Origin: Mitsuokella sp. oral taxon 131 str. W9106
GTDB taxonomy: Bacteria; Bacillota; Negativicutes; Selenomonadales; Selenomonadaceae
Assembly (NCBI RefSeq): GCF_000469545.1
Contig: NZ_KI273061.1
Location: 1-64,000, forward strand
Length of the DNA stretch: 64,000 nt
Direction of reading: 5' to 3'
The notes beneath the pieces are model-generated. The model searched no databases. It had not been told where the DNA came from and saw nothing but the letters and a program-made list of their open reading frames with translations. Of the stretch, positions 24,752 through 33,831 are shown piece by piece (the first letter of the stretch is position 1; every line of letters starts with the position of its first letter). The translations under genes and the position numbers were made by a program.

Positions 24752-26965
24752 TTAGAGATCCATTGACATCGTGAGCGCGAGCGTGCGCGGCGTCGAGAGA
24801 ATGAGATTGTTGTTGTCGCGCGAGACCATCCAGTAGTCCTTGTTTAGTGCGTTGTACAGGGTTAAGCCGAACGTTGTTGGCACAGTGCCCAGCTTCGTCT
24901 TATACGTCATACCGAGATCGAGCACCGTAAACGAAGGAGCTTTGAACCTTTCGTTCAGTATATAGGCACTGCCCGCATAGGAAATGCGACCGAAGGCACT
25001 GAACCGATCATCCGCTGCATACTGTGCCGTCAAGGAGCCATGCCAGCGCGGCTGGCCATCCTTTGCCACACCGTCGAGTACGCCGCCCTTCGTCTTTTCA
25101 TTTGTTGCATTCATATAGGTCAGCCCCGCCGCAAGTGTCCATTTCGACGCGATCTTCCCCGCCATGCCGAATTCTGCCCCACGGTGACGGTCCTTCCCAT
25201 CCTGCCGCAGGTAGTTGTTCACGGCTATGTTATTTGCCTGTGTGATGTCAAAGAGTGCGAGCGAGTAGAGAACGCCCTTGTTCGCATACTTGACGCCGAT
25301 CTCGTTTTGTTTCGTCTTCGCAGGCGGCAGGATCTCGCCGCTATTCACATACGAACTGCCAACCACCGAACCGACATTAAAGTACTCTGCATGGCTGACA
25401 TAGACCGCTGTATCCTTTGTCGGATGATAGGCCAGCGCAAGCGTCGGGGTCGTCGCACTGGACGAAACGCTCGAGGTTATATGCCCCGCCCGATTGTAGC
25501 TGTCCACGTCGGCAGTGTGGTGATGCACCCCGACCATCAGATTCCACTTGTCCAAATCAACCGAATCAACAAAGGAAATGCCCTTGATCGTCGTCTTGCT
25601 CTTCGTCCCCGCCACGTAGTCCGTCGGCGGCATCTGCGCCTGATGAAGGATCCCCGTGTAGATATTCCCCGTCCCAAGGCTCGTGGTGGAAAAGCCGAAC
25701 ACACCGCCGAGATTCCGCCATGCGCGGTCTGCCGCAAGCGTCAGCGTATGCTCTGCCCTGCCCGTCCTTGCCTTGCCGCTCACGCCCGCCTGCAGGTAAC
25801 TCGCACGCTGCGGTGTTCCCGTCGTCTGGGATTTCAGCGCGAAATCCCCTGCGTCGTTTAGGATCGTCACGGCGCTGTACTCAGGCATGACATTCTTGTT
25901 CAGCTTGTTCTTGAGATAGCCTGCGTTGACAAACCAGTTCCAATCCTTCGAGAATTTCTGCTCGTGGTTGAGGATCATCATCCAGCCATAGGATTCCTTG
26001 TCCATGCCGTCAAACGCGTAGCTGCGCGATGCCTTTGGCACAGACGGGAAGCGGGTCACCCCAGTGCCGAGCTTGAACCAGCGCACGCCGCCGACGACCT
26101 CGTTCTGACGATAGCCCGTAAAGAAGTTTGTCTTGCTTTTTGCATCGCTGTGGTCGAGGTTGATATAGATGCTCGACGCCTTTACCTTCTGCCCATCGAC
26201 TGCGGTCTCGCCGTCCACCTTCTCTGCCATGAGCCGTGCGCCCCAATCCTTGTCCCTGCCAAAGCGGCGGGAGAGGTCGAGATAGGCGCCGCCCATGCTC
26301 TGCCCGCCGTGGGTGAGCGTGAAACGTGTTAGGTCACGATAGCCCGCGCGCTTCGTCGTAAGGTTCACAAGACCGCCCGCCGCCGAGGACTCGTACTGCG
26401 TCCCAGTGCCCGATAGGCCGCTGTTCGGTCCCGAAACCACGTCCGCCTTCCCGATGACATACATCGGCGCGTTGAACTGCGTGAACATCCCCGGCACGCC
26501 ATTGACATACAGGCTGGTTCCATTCGCGCGAAAGCCCCGATGCTGGAAATCGTTGTGCAGGATGCTGCCCGTTGCACGAATCGACGGTGAGATGCGGAGC
26601 ACACTGTCGAGTGGTTGCGTTGGGTCGCCGAAGGCTTGGATCGCCTTCTGCGTCATGTTCGTCGTCGTAAACGGGACATCCATGGCGTCCTTCTCACCGA
26701 GGAAGCCGAACGTCCCGTGCCGTGTGACAAAGCCGTCATGTTCCGTGCGGCGCGCTGTCACGACCGTCTCTTGAAGTTCGTGGGCGTTGCTGTCCGCGGC
26801 TTTTTCTGCTGGCTGGTCCTCCTGCGCCGCCGGCGTTTCTGCCGCCGCAGGTTCCCCTGCTGCGGCCGGGACGGCGGCATCGCTCTCCTGCGCTGCGGCC
26901 GGGTACGTCCACGCCGCGCCGAGCGTCACCAGCGCGGCCACGAAAGCCAAATTTCGTTTTGTCAT
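24752..26965 (-). CDS. TonB-dependent outer membrane receptor
   Basis: About 737 residues. Signal peptide (cleavage near AAA-Q), an Ala/Glu/Pro-rich stretch (about 30-60), TonB box ETVVTARR, plug domain (about 80-220: RISPSIRATG, HRGFRANGTSLYVNGVPGM, GAGG-like SSAAGGLVNLTTKRA) and a 22-strand barrel. ATG at 26965 has GGGGG eight bases upstream; an ATG two codons earlier is too close. Homologous in style to siderophore receptors, but it follows a cobalamin riboswitch, which suggests a corrinoid or cobalt complex as ligand. First gene of the ABC operon; also evidence for an outer membrane. Confidence 0.92.
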   Translation of the reverse strand: MTKRNLAFVAALVTLGAAWTYPAAAQESDAAVPAAAGEPAAAETPAAQEDQPAEKAADSNAHELQETVVTARRTEHDGFVTRHGTFGFLGEKDAMDVPFTTTNMTQKAIQAFGDPTQPLDSVLRISPSIRATGSILHNDFQHRGFRANGTSLYVNGVPGMFTQFNAPMYVIGKADVVSGPNSGLSGTGTQYESSAAGGLVNLTTKRAGYRDLTRFTLTHGGQSMGGAYLDLSRRFGRDKDWGARLMAEKVDGETAVDGQKVKASSIYINLDHSDAKSKTNFFTGYRQNEVVGGVRWFKLGTGVTRFPSVPKASRSYAFDGMDKESYGWMMILNHEQKFSKDWNWFVNAGYLKNKLNKNVMPEYSAVTILNDAGDFALKSQTTGTPQRASYLQAGVSGKARTGRAEHTLTLAADRAWRNLGGVFGFSTTSLGTGNIYTGILHQAQMPPTDYVAGTKSKTTIKGISFVDSVDLDKWNLMVGVHHHTADVDSYNRAGHITSSVSSSATTPTLALAYHPTKDTAVYVSHAEYFNVGSVVGSSYVNSGEILPPAKTKQNEIGVKYANKGVLYSLALFDITQANNIAVNNYLRQDGKDRHRGAEFGMAGKIASKWTLAAGLTYMNATNEKTKGGVLDGVAKDGQPRWHGSLTAQYAADDRFSAFGRISYAGSAYILNERFKAPSFTVLDLGMTYKTKLGTVPTTFGLTLYNALNKDYWMVSRDNNNLILSTPRTLALTMSMDL

Positions 26966-27026
26966 TTCCATGTCCCCCTAGATCCTTCGTCTTTTCGCCC
27001 TGCACAGGATGTGCCAATATGCCCAC

Positions 27027-27055
27027 AAAAAAGCCGCCCCAATAGGACGGCTTTT
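27027..27055 (-). terminator. Riboswitch-controlled intrinsic terminator before the TonB receptor
   Basis: On the minus strand GCCGTCC-TATT-GGGGCGGC is followed by six T. The 5' arm AGCCGTCCT region (27044-27051) is exactly complementary to 27072-27079 just upstream, giving a competing antiterminator helix (AGGACGGC with GCCGTCCT). Confidence 0.85.
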
Positions 27056-27131
27056 CCACACGAAAGAATCTGCCGTCCTGTCCATCGCAGGATGCAGTAG
27101 GGGGCGCGCCAACGGCACCGCACTCCGACGT

Positions 27132-27290
27132 ACAAGATTCGGTAGGTCTTCCGGCTCTGCTTCATCGTTGCCCTGCCTTCCCAGTCTCCCAGTGACATAT
27201 TCGGGCATCCTCAGCATTACGGCGGCGGGACCGCATCGGCATTGCACCGATTTCCCTGTTACGCCCCGAGGGGCACCGAACCTGCTAATT
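27132..27290 (-). promoter_or_regulatory. Cobalamin riboswitch
   Basis: Read on the minus strand, the leader has the conserved order GGTTCGGTGCC, GGGAAATCGGTG, GCGGTCCCGCC, TGTCACTGGGAGACTGGG, AAGGC and finally AGCCGGAAGACCTACC (complement of about 27135-27156). TTCGGT and ACCGAA at the ends pair as the closing P1 helix. This is the adenosylcobalamin-type aptamer, placed upstream of a terminator, so the TonB-ABC operon should be off when cobalamin is abundant. Confidence 0.93.
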
Positions 27291-27305
27291 TGTATTTGCT
27301 GTCGT

Positions 27306-27334
27306 AGTATACTATACGCCTATCGTTCCGTCAA
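27306..27334 (-). promoter_or_regulatory. Promoter of the cobalamin-regulated operon
   Basis: On the minus strand TTGACG (complement of 27329-27334), 17-bp spacer, TATACT (complement of 27306-27311); the riboswitch starts about 15 nt downstream. Confidence 0.8.
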
Positions 27335-27394
27335 ACCTTCTCGCGGCAACCTCACAGAATCGGCTCCGCTGCTTTCGCGGTTCGCAGGCGGGCG

Positions 27395-29653
27395 TCAGCC
27401 CTTCGCTTTGAGCACGTAGAGGCGCGACCAGTAGTCGGTGCAGTGCTTGCCCGCCTCGCGCGGCGCTTCGCCTGCGGAGAAATCGCTCGTGACGAGACCG
27501 GCGCGCATGAGCTCTGCGCCCGTGTAGTCGCCGAAGTCCGTGCGCCCGTCGATCTTGACGGCGTAGTCCGCCCTGGCGTCGAGTCCCTGGAGGCGGAGGC
27601 GCTGGAAGGGGCTGCAGGTGGAGTTCAAGACCTTGTAGCAGCCGACGAGGGCTTTTTTCTTGTCTGCGGAGACGACCATCCACGCGGTGACATTGCCCGC
27701 AAACGGGCTTTTGAGGCGGTAGAACGTGCCATGCTGGATGAGCTCGCGGTGCTCTTTCATGAAGGCGATCTGCCCGCGCACTTCCGCGAGTTCTTCCGCG
27801 GACAGCGTGCCGAGGTCGAGCTCGTACCCGAATGTGCCGAAGTAGGCGACGTCGCCGCGCATCTTGAGCGAGGTCTCGCGGAAAACCTGATGGTTCGGCA
27901 CGGCGGAGACGTGCGAGCCCATCGAGACGATCGGGTAGGCGTACGACGTGCCGTATTGGATGGAAAGGCGCTCGACGGCGTCCGTGTCGTCGCTCGTCCA
28001 TGCCTGCGGCGCGTAGTAGAGCATGCCGGGATCGAAGCGCCCGCCGCCCGAAGCGCACGACTCGAAGAGGATGTGCGGGAACTCGGTGCGCAGGCGCTCG
28101 TAGAGGTCGTAGACGCCGAGAATGTAGCGGTGGAAGATCTCGCCCTGCCTTTTTGCGGGGAATCCTTTCGAGCCGCATTCCGTAATGCTGCGGTTCATGT
28201 CCCACTTGATGTAGTCGACGGAGGAGGCGCGCAGGACTTTCGCGATGGAATCGTGGATGCAGTCGACGACTTCCTTGCGCGAAAAGTCGAGGACGTACTG
28301 ATTGCGCCCGTGCGACTCGCGGCGCCCGTCGACGTGGAGGATCCAGTCGGGATGGGCGCGGTAGAGGTCGCTGTCCTTGTTCGCCATCTCAAGCTCGACC
28401 CAAAGACCGAATTTCATGCCGAGCGCGTGTATCTTTTCGGAAAGCCCCTTGATGCCGTTCGGCAGGCGATCCGTGTTCGGCTGCCAGTCGCCGAGCCCGC
28501 TCGTATCGGAGCAGCGCGCGCCGAACCAGCCGTCGTCGAGCACGAAGAGTTCGACGCCGACGTCATGCGCCGTCCTGGCGATCTTCAGGAGCTTGTCCTC
28601 GTCAAAGTCGAAGTACGTCGCTTCCCAGTTGTTGATGAGGATCGGACGCACCTTGTCGCGCCATGTGCCGCGTGCAAGGCGCGTGCGGTAGAGCGCGTGG
28701 AAGGTCTGGCTCATCGCGTTGAGCCCGCCTGCCGCATAGACCATGACGGCTTCCGGCGTCTGGAAGTGCTCGCCGCGCGCAAGGCACCAATCGAATGCGT
28801 GCGGATGGATGCCCATGGAAACGCGCGTGACGTCCATCGTGTCGACTTCCGCCTGCGCAAGAAAGTTGCCGCTGTAAACGAGGGAGAAACCAATCGCCTC
28901 GCCTTGGCTTTCATCTGTGTGCGGGCGCTTTAGGATGAGCAGCGGATTGTGGACGTGCCCCGAATGGCCGCGCAGGCTGCCGACGGACTGAATGCCGGGC
29001 GCGAGCGGACGCGTGACGAGGTGACGCTCGCGCGCCCACCATCCAGAGAGCTGCAGCATTTCGTAGTCCGCGTCCGGGAGGTCGATGGAGAGGCTCATCG
29101 CGCGCGTGATGTCTAGGCCAGCACTTCCGTTGTTTTGGAAGCATGCATGGCGGGCAATCGCATCAAAATCGCGGAAAATCGTATAGGAAAGGACGAGTTC
29201 CGCGTCGATTTTTTCGTCGCGCAGCGTGATGGCAAGCGTCTGCGCCTCGTCCGCGCGCTCGGCGTAAGTCGCGGGGAGGCCTTGGAGCTTTGGCTTTCCA
29301 TCCATGATTTCATGCGAGGCGTAGACGAAGTCCGTAATGCGGCTGCCGTCCTCCTGCCGGATCTCGAACGCCGGCATGCGGTAGTCCGTCGTGCCGTAAG
29401 CGGGATACTCCTGCCGTACGTGTTCGAGCGAGAAGGTGAAGTCGCCCTCGTAGACGTACGACGAAGTCGCGCGCTTCACGCCCTCGAAGAGGTAGGTGTA
29501 GTCATGTCCCTTCGGCATCTCGCCCGCAGCAGGCAGGCGGCTCCCGAAGTAGAGCTGTCCGAGCTGTCCGTTCCGAAGGACGGCGAGCAGGTAGCTGATG
29601 CGGTCGTTGCAGAGGTGGAATACTTGGTGCTTGGCGTCGTACTGAATCCCCAT
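27395..29653 (-). CDS. Alpha-galactosidase, GH36
   Basis: 752 residues, the length of bacterial GH36 tetrameric enzymes. A beta-sandwich N-domain, central TIM barrel (about 330-640) and C-terminal beta domain. The nucleophile is Asp485 in YIKWDMNR; the acid/base Asp lies in WTSDDTDAVERL; LFVLDDGWFG and FESCASGGGRFD are also conserved. It removes alpha-1,6 galactose from melibiose or raffinose sugars. No signal peptide, so cytoplasmic. The usual WFEPEMV motif reads WVELEMA here. No transporter is encoded next to it. Family is secure. Confidence 0.94.
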   Translation of the reverse strand: MGIQYDAKHQVFHLCNDRISYLLAVLRNGQLGQLYFGSRLPAAGEMPKGHDYTYLFEGVKRATSSYVYEGDFTFSLEHVRQEYPAYGTTDYRMPAFEIRQEDGSRITDFVYASHEIMDGKPKLQGLPATYAERADEAQTLAITLRDEKIDAELVLSYTIFRDFDAIARHACFQNNGSAGLDITRAMSLSIDLPDADYEMLQLSGWWARERHLVTRPLAPGIQSVGSLRGHSGHVHNPLLILKRPHTDESQGEAIGFSLVYSGNFLAQAEVDTMDVTRVSMGIHPHAFDWCLARGEHFQTPEAVMVYAAGGLNAMSQTFHALYRTRLARGTWRDKVRPILINNWEATYFDFDEDKLLKIARTAHDVGVELFVLDDGWFGARCSDTSGLGDWQPNTDRLPNGIKGLSEKIHALGMKFGLWVELEMANKDSDLYRAHPDWILHVDGRRESHGRNQYVLDFSRKEVVDCIHDSIAKVLRASSVDYIKWDMNRSITECGSKGFPAKRQGEIFHRYILGVYDLYERLRTEFPHILFESCASGGGRFDPGMLYYAPQAWTSDDTDAVERLSIQYGTSYAYPIVSMGSHVSAVPNHQVFRETSLKMRGDVAYFGTFGYELDLGTLSAEELAEVRGQIAFMKEHRELIQHGTFYRLKSPFAGNVTAWMVVSADKKKALVGCYKVLNSTCSPFQRLRLQGLDARADYAVKIDGRTDFGDYTGAELMRAGLVTSDFSAGEAPREAGKHCTDYWSRLYVLKAKG

Positions 29654-29684
29654 GGTCGGCCCCCCTTATCATAATCATAAAAAA

Positions 29685-29697
29685 GAAAACGTTTACA
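29685..29697. promoter_or_regulatory. Candidate LacI-type/cre-like operator before the alpha-galactosidase
   Basis: GAAAACGTTTACA, with the central AACGTT palindrome, lies about 35 bp upstream of the start in AT-rich DNA, where a promoter should be. LacI-family and CcpA-type sites share this CG-centred shape. The binding protein is not in the window. Confidence 0.35.
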
Positions 29698-30022
29698 TAA
29701 ATAATTCTACCATAAAGAAAAAAGAAGTCAAGGCATACGCGCCATCGTTTCCCGTGTGACGCGAGGAAATGCCCGCGCGCCTTGCAGGCGGGATGGATTT
29801 CGAAAGCGAGGTGGATTTCGAAAAAGGAATGAGAGATGCGCGACTTTAGCAGGAGATTGGAATCTGCCTGTCGAAAAAGAAATCGTTGGTGTATGAAAAT
29901 CTGAAAATCGTCTGTGTGGGAGGAAACCCGCAGGGGGCCTCACTGCGCCGCATGATGGTTTTGCCGTGCGCCAAAGAGCAGGCACACGGTTCATGCGCAA
30001 GGAGAAAAGAGGAGGAAAAGAC
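29698..30022. other. Intergenic region before the hydrogenase
   Basis: A roughly 325-bp gap. It holds two GGATTTCGAAA copies (29795-29805 and 29813-29823, 18 bp apart) that could be an operator, and the AGGAGG site for the small subunit at 30010. I could not settle on a promoter and see no coding frame with a ribosome site. Confidence 0.4.
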
Positions 30023-31120
30023 GTGGAAAAACGGGAGAGCATGTGGGATGTATATCTCAGGCGCGGCATGAGCCGTCGCAGCTTCGTAAAGGGCTGCGTC
30101 GCATTGACATCCCTGATGGGGCTGTCGACGGACATGCTGCCGAAGGTCGTGGAGGCGGCGGAATCGAAGCCGCTGCCGGTCGTCATTTGGATCCATGGGC
30201 ATGAGTGCACGGGCTGCGATGAGTCGTTCATCCGTTCGGGCGCCCCGCTCGCGTCGGACCTCATCCTGACGCAGATCGCACTCGAGTACGACCATCTGCT
30301 TGCCGCTGCCTGCGGCGAGCCGTTTGAGGCGCATCTCGAAAAGACCATCGAAACGTACAAGGGGAAGTACATCCTCGCAGTCGAGGGCGCCGCCTGCACG
30401 AAGGATAGTGGCGTCTACTGCATGTCGGGCGGGCATACGTTCACGGAGACGCTTCGCCGTGCGGCAGCGAATGCGGCGGCGGTCATCGCGTATGGCACGT
30501 GCGCTGTTTCGGGCGGCATTCAGGCGGCAAATCCGAACCCGACGGGGTCTTCTGGCATCGCGCAGTTCGTCGGCAAGACGCCGCTGGTGAACGTGCCGGG
30601 CTGCCCGCCGATCCCGGAGGTCATGACGGGCGTTGTCATGCACGTCGCGCTCTTCGGCACGATCCCGCCGGTCGACGGCTCGGGACAGCCGAAGCAGTTC
30701 TACGGCAACCGCATCCACGATACGTGCTACCGCCGTCCGTTCTTCGACGCGGGCATGTTCGCGGAGAGCTATGACGACGCGGGCTCGAAGGCGGGCTGGT
30801 GCCTCTACAAGCTCGGCTGCCGCGGCCCTGAGACGTACAATTCGTGCGGCAACCTGCGCTGGTATCAGGGCATGAGCTATCCGATCCAGTCGGGGGCGCC
30901 GTGCATCGGCTGCTCGAACGCGCATTTCTGGGACGATGGCGCGATGAGCGAGCGCCTGCCGAAGTTCGCTTACCCGATCGGCGATGTCGACAAGATCGGC
31001 GCGGCGATCGCAGGCGTGACGGCGGTCGGCGTTGCAGCGCACGCAGCGGCAAGCGTCGTGCAGCGCAACAAGCATCGCGCGGAGAAGGCGAAAGAAAACG
31101 GGGAGCAGGTGACGAAGTAA
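30023..31120 (+). CDS. hyaA: [NiFe] uptake hydrogenase small subunit
   Basis: 365 residues. The Tat signal has SRRSFVKGC (residues 17-25), so the folded heterodimer is exported. Proximal cluster ligands are Cys62 and Cys65 in HECTGCDESF; the position that is Cys in oxygen-tolerant enzymes is Gly here. Distal and medial ligands are in IHDTCYRR, GWCLYKLGCRGPETYNSCG and GAPCIGCSN. A C-terminal hydrophobic helix (AAIAGVTAVGVAAHAAASVV) anchors it to cytochrome b. The GTG at 30023 follows AGGAGG by seven bases; the ATG 19 codons upstream has none. Group 1 respiratory H2 oxidation. Confidence 0.95.
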   Translation: MEKRESMWDVYLRRGMSRRSFVKGCVALTSLMGLSTDMLPKVVEAAESKPLPVVIWIHGHECTGCDESFIRSGAPLASDLILTQIALEYDHLLAAACGEPFEAHLEKTIETYKGKYILAVEGAACTKDSGVYCMSGGHTFTETLRRAAANAAAVIAYGTCAVSGGIQAANPNPTGSSGIAQFVGKTPLVNVPGCPPIPEVMTGVVMHVALFGTIPPVDGSGQPKQFYGNRIHDTCYRRPFFDAGMFAESYDDAGSKAGWCLYKLGCRGPETYNSCGNLRWYQGMSYPIQSGAPCIGCSNAHFWDDGAMSERLPKFAYPIGDVDKIGAAIAGVTAVGVAAHAAASVVQRNKHRAEKAKENGEQVTK

Positions 31121-33034
31121 ATGAAACACGTAGTAATTGATCCAATCACGAGAATCGAAGGCCATCTGCGCACGGAAATACAAGTCGATGAAGCGACGGG
31201 CAAGGTGACGGACGCCATTTCTTCCGGCACGGCCTGGCGCGGGCTCGAGCTCGTCATGCAGGACCGCGACCCGCGCGATGCGTGGGCGTACATCCAGCGC
31301 ATCTGCGGCGTCTGCACGTCGGCGCACGCGCTTTGCTCGCTTCGTGCCGTCGAGGACGCCCTCGGCATCACGATCCCGAAGAACGCGCACTACATCCGAA
31401 ACATCATGGCCGCGACACTGACGGTGCACGATCACGTCGTCCATTTCTACCATCTTCATGCGCTCGACTGGGTCAGCCCCGTCGAGGCGCTTGCGGCTGA
31501 CCCCGTCGCTGCGGCGAACCTCCAGAACACGGTTCTCGGCGCATATCGCCTGCCGCTGCACGCGCCGGGCACGTCGAATACGGAAGCCTATGATCACGAT
31601 TTCCCGAAGGCTTCGCCGCAGTACTACGCAGAGCTCAAGGACAAGCTCAAGGCGATCGTCGAGAGCGGGCAGCTCGGCATTTTCTCGGCGAACTGGTGGG
31701 ATCACCCCGACTATAAGCTGCTTCCGCCTGAGGTGCATCTCATGGCGGTCGGACATTACCTCGAAATGCTTGACAAGCAGCGCGAGCTCGTCACGCCGCA
31801 CGTCATATTCGGCGGCAAGAACCCGCACCCGCACTACGTCGTCGGCGGCATGCCCTGCTCCGTTTCGATGCAGGACGGCAACGCGCCGGTGAACACGGCG
31901 CGCCTCGACATCGTGGACCGTGCGATCAATCTCGGCCGCACGCTTGCAAACAACTTCTACATTCCCGATGTGCTCGCCATCGGCTCGGCCTACGTCAAGG
32001 CAGGCCGCGTCGATGGCGGCGGCCTCGCGAAGACGCGCGTGCTCGGCTACGGCGCGTATCCGATCGAGCCGTCTGCCGGCACGCAGAACGGCGGATTCTT
32101 CCAAAACCTCCTCGTACGCTGCAACGGCGTGGTCGAGGACTTCGGCAAGGGGCTTGCAGCGGCGAAGATCTACGAGATCAACGAGGCGGATTTCAACGAT
32201 CCTGCGGTCTTCACGGAGGGCGTTGAGCACGCATGGTACGAGTACCCCGAAAAGGGACCGAAGGACCGCAATCCTTGGGACGGCGTGACCAGCCCAAAGT
32301 ACACGGGACCGAAGGATGGAAGCGCGACGGAGTGGAAGGCGCTCGACGAAGGCGGCAAGTATTCCTGGCTCAAGACGCCGAAATGGCGCGGCAGGGTCTG
32401 CGAAGTCGGCCCGCTCGCACGCTATATCATCGTCTACGCGAAGGCGCAGAAGGGCATGCTGTCGGAGCCGACTTGGGCAGAGAAGATGATGCTCGATCAG
32501 ATCGCGGCAGTCTCGAAGGTTCTCGCCCTCGCGCCGGAAGTCTGGCTCCCGACGATGGTCGGGCGCACGGCTGCCCGCGCACTCGACGCGCAGCTTGCCG
32601 CAGAGGTCAACAAGTTCTTCTTCGACAAGCTCATCGCGAACATCAAGGCGGGCGATACGCGCATGGCGAACGCGGAGAAGTGGGATCCGTCCTCCTGGCC
32701 GAAAGAGGCAAAGGGCGTCGGTCTCTACGAAGCACCGCGCGGCGCGCTTTCGCATTACATCGTCATCAAGGACGGCAAAACGGCGAACTACCAGTGCGTC
32801 GTGCCGACGACTTGGAACGCTTGCCCACGTGATGCGGTGAGCGGGCATGGCGCATACGAGCTTGCGATGATGGATACGCACGTCGGGATCCCCGACAAGC
32901 CGCTTGAAATCGCGCGCGTCGTCCGCTCGTTCGATCCGTGCATGGCGTGCTCGACGCACATGTTCAACGCGGCGGGCGAGAAGATTCGCGTCTTTACGAC
33001 CGATCCTTACGCCGGCATCAAGGTCGATGAGTGA
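31121..33034 (+). CDS. hyaB: [NiFe] uptake hydrogenase large subunit
   Basis: 637 residues. The active-site cysteines are in RICGVCTSAHA (Cys62, Cys65) and DPCMACSTH (Cys607, Cys610, ending at His613). The 24 residues after His613 would be removed by the maturation protease encoded downstream once nickel is in place. Starts immediately after the small subunit stop. Splits H2 at the Ni-Fe(CN)2CO centre and passes electrons to the small subunit clusters. No Tat signal of its own, so it is carried out with the small subunit. Confidence 0.96.
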   Translation: MKHVVIDPITRIEGHLRTEIQVDEATGKVTDAISSGTAWRGLELVMQDRDPRDAWAYIQRICGVCTSAHALCSLRAVEDALGITIPKNAHYIRNIMAATLTVHDHVVHFYHLHALDWVSPVEALAADPVAAANLQNTVLGAYRLPLHAPGTSNTEAYDHDFPKASPQYYAELKDKLKAIVESGQLGIFSANWWDHPDYKLLPPEVHLMAVGHYLEMLDKQRELVTPHVIFGGKNPHPHYVVGGMPCSVSMQDGNAPVNTARLDIVDRAINLGRTLANNFYIPDVLAIGSAYVKAGRVDGGGLAKTRVLGYGAYPIEPSAGTQNGGFFQNLLVRCNGVVEDFGKGLAAAKIYEINEADFNDPAVFTEGVEHAWYEYPEKGPKDRNPWDGVTSPKYTGPKDGSATEWKALDEGGKYSWLKTPKWRGRVCEVGPLARYIIVYAKAQKGMLSEPTWAEKMMLDQIAAVSKVLALAPEVWLPTMVGRTAARALDAQLAAEVNKFFFDKLIANIKAGDTRMANAEKWDPSSWPKEAKGVGLYEAPRGALSHYIVIKDGKTANYQCVVPTTWNACPRDAVSGHGAYELAMMDTHVGIPDKPLEIARVVRSFDPCMACSTHMFNAAGEKIRVFTTDPYAGIKVDE

Positions 33035-33050
33035 GGAAAGGGTGATTCCA

Positions 33051-33761
33051 ATGAAACCAATGAAGGAAGAGAAACGCAAAGTTTACTACATCTTCAGCCC
33101 GTTTCTTCGCATTTTCCACTGGATCATGGTCGTCGCGATCGTGACGCTCTTCATCACGGGACTCTTCATCACGAAGCCTCCCGTGGTGCTCGGCATCGAG
33201 CCGACGTACACGAGCTTTTTCACGAACTGGGTGCGCAACATCCACTTCCTCGCGGCGTTCACGTTCTGTGCGGCGTTCATCCTGCGCATCTACGGCTTTA
33301 TCATCAACAAGGGGGATCGGCTGTTCCCGCGCGTTTGGGAGGGGCATTTCTACCGGGAGACGCTTGACGTCGCGCTCCACTACATGCTGCTGAAGCCGAC
33401 GCATGCGCCGTTTTTGCGCAACCCGCTCGCGCGCGCGTCGTACGCGGGGCTCTACGTCTTGGTGCTCATCGAGATTCTGACGGGCTTTGCGATGTTCTTC
33501 GCGAAGAACCCGAACTCGATCGGATCGAGCCTGTTCCTTTGGGTGAACGTCGTGCTCTGTGATGAGATGGTCACGCACTGGGTGCATCACATCGTCGCAT
33601 GGCTCATCATGGTCTTCGCGATCGGTCACGTCTATATGGTCGCACGCGCGGATATCATGGAGGCAGAGGGCGAGGCTTCGAGCATGTTCTCGGGGGTCAA
33701 GTTCCTCGAGCATACGCCGCTCGACGCTTGCGAGCTCGGCAAGGAAAGCGAAGGAAAATAA
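33051..33761 (+). CDS. hyaC: Hydrogenase b-type cytochrome subunit
   Basis: 236 residues with four transmembrane helices. Haem-ligand histidines are visible in FLRIFHWIMV, WVRNIHFLAAF, and HWVHHIVAWLIMVFAIGHVYM. Family Ni/Fe-hydrogenase b-type cytochrome (HupC/HyaC). It anchors the dimer and hands electrons from H2 to menaquinone. ATG at 33051 has GGAAAGGGTGA before it; an ATG at 33027 overlapping the large-subunit stop is an alternative. Confidence 0.93.
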   Translation: MKPMKEEKRKVYYIFSPFLRIFHWIMVVAIVTLFITGLFITKPPVVLGIEPTYTSFFTNWVRNIHFLAAFTFCAAFILRIYGFIINKGDRLFPRVWEGHFYRETLDVALHYMLLKPTHAPFLRNPLARASYAGLYVLVLIEILTGFAMFFAKNPNSIGSSLFLWVNVVLCDEMVTHWVHHIVAWLIMVFAIGHVYMVARADIMEAEGEASSMFSGVKFLEHTPLDACELGKESEGK

Positions 33762-33831
33762 GAGGAAATCAAGGGAAGGCGGCTGCGGCACGCGTGTGCG
33801 GGAGCAGCTTCCGTTATAAGGAGACGGTTTT

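Noticed and set aside
24752-26965. Calling the receptor btuB
   Set aside because: Its plug resembles siderophore receptors and the ABC partner is not BtuCD; only the riboswitch points to cobalamin or cobalt.
29846-33079. A very long open frame (over 1,000 codons) antisense to the hydrogenase genes
   Set aside because: It is a shadow of GC-rich third codon positions. It is Arg-rich, low-complexity and opposite to hyaA and hyaB, whose cofactor motifs prove the plus strand is coding.
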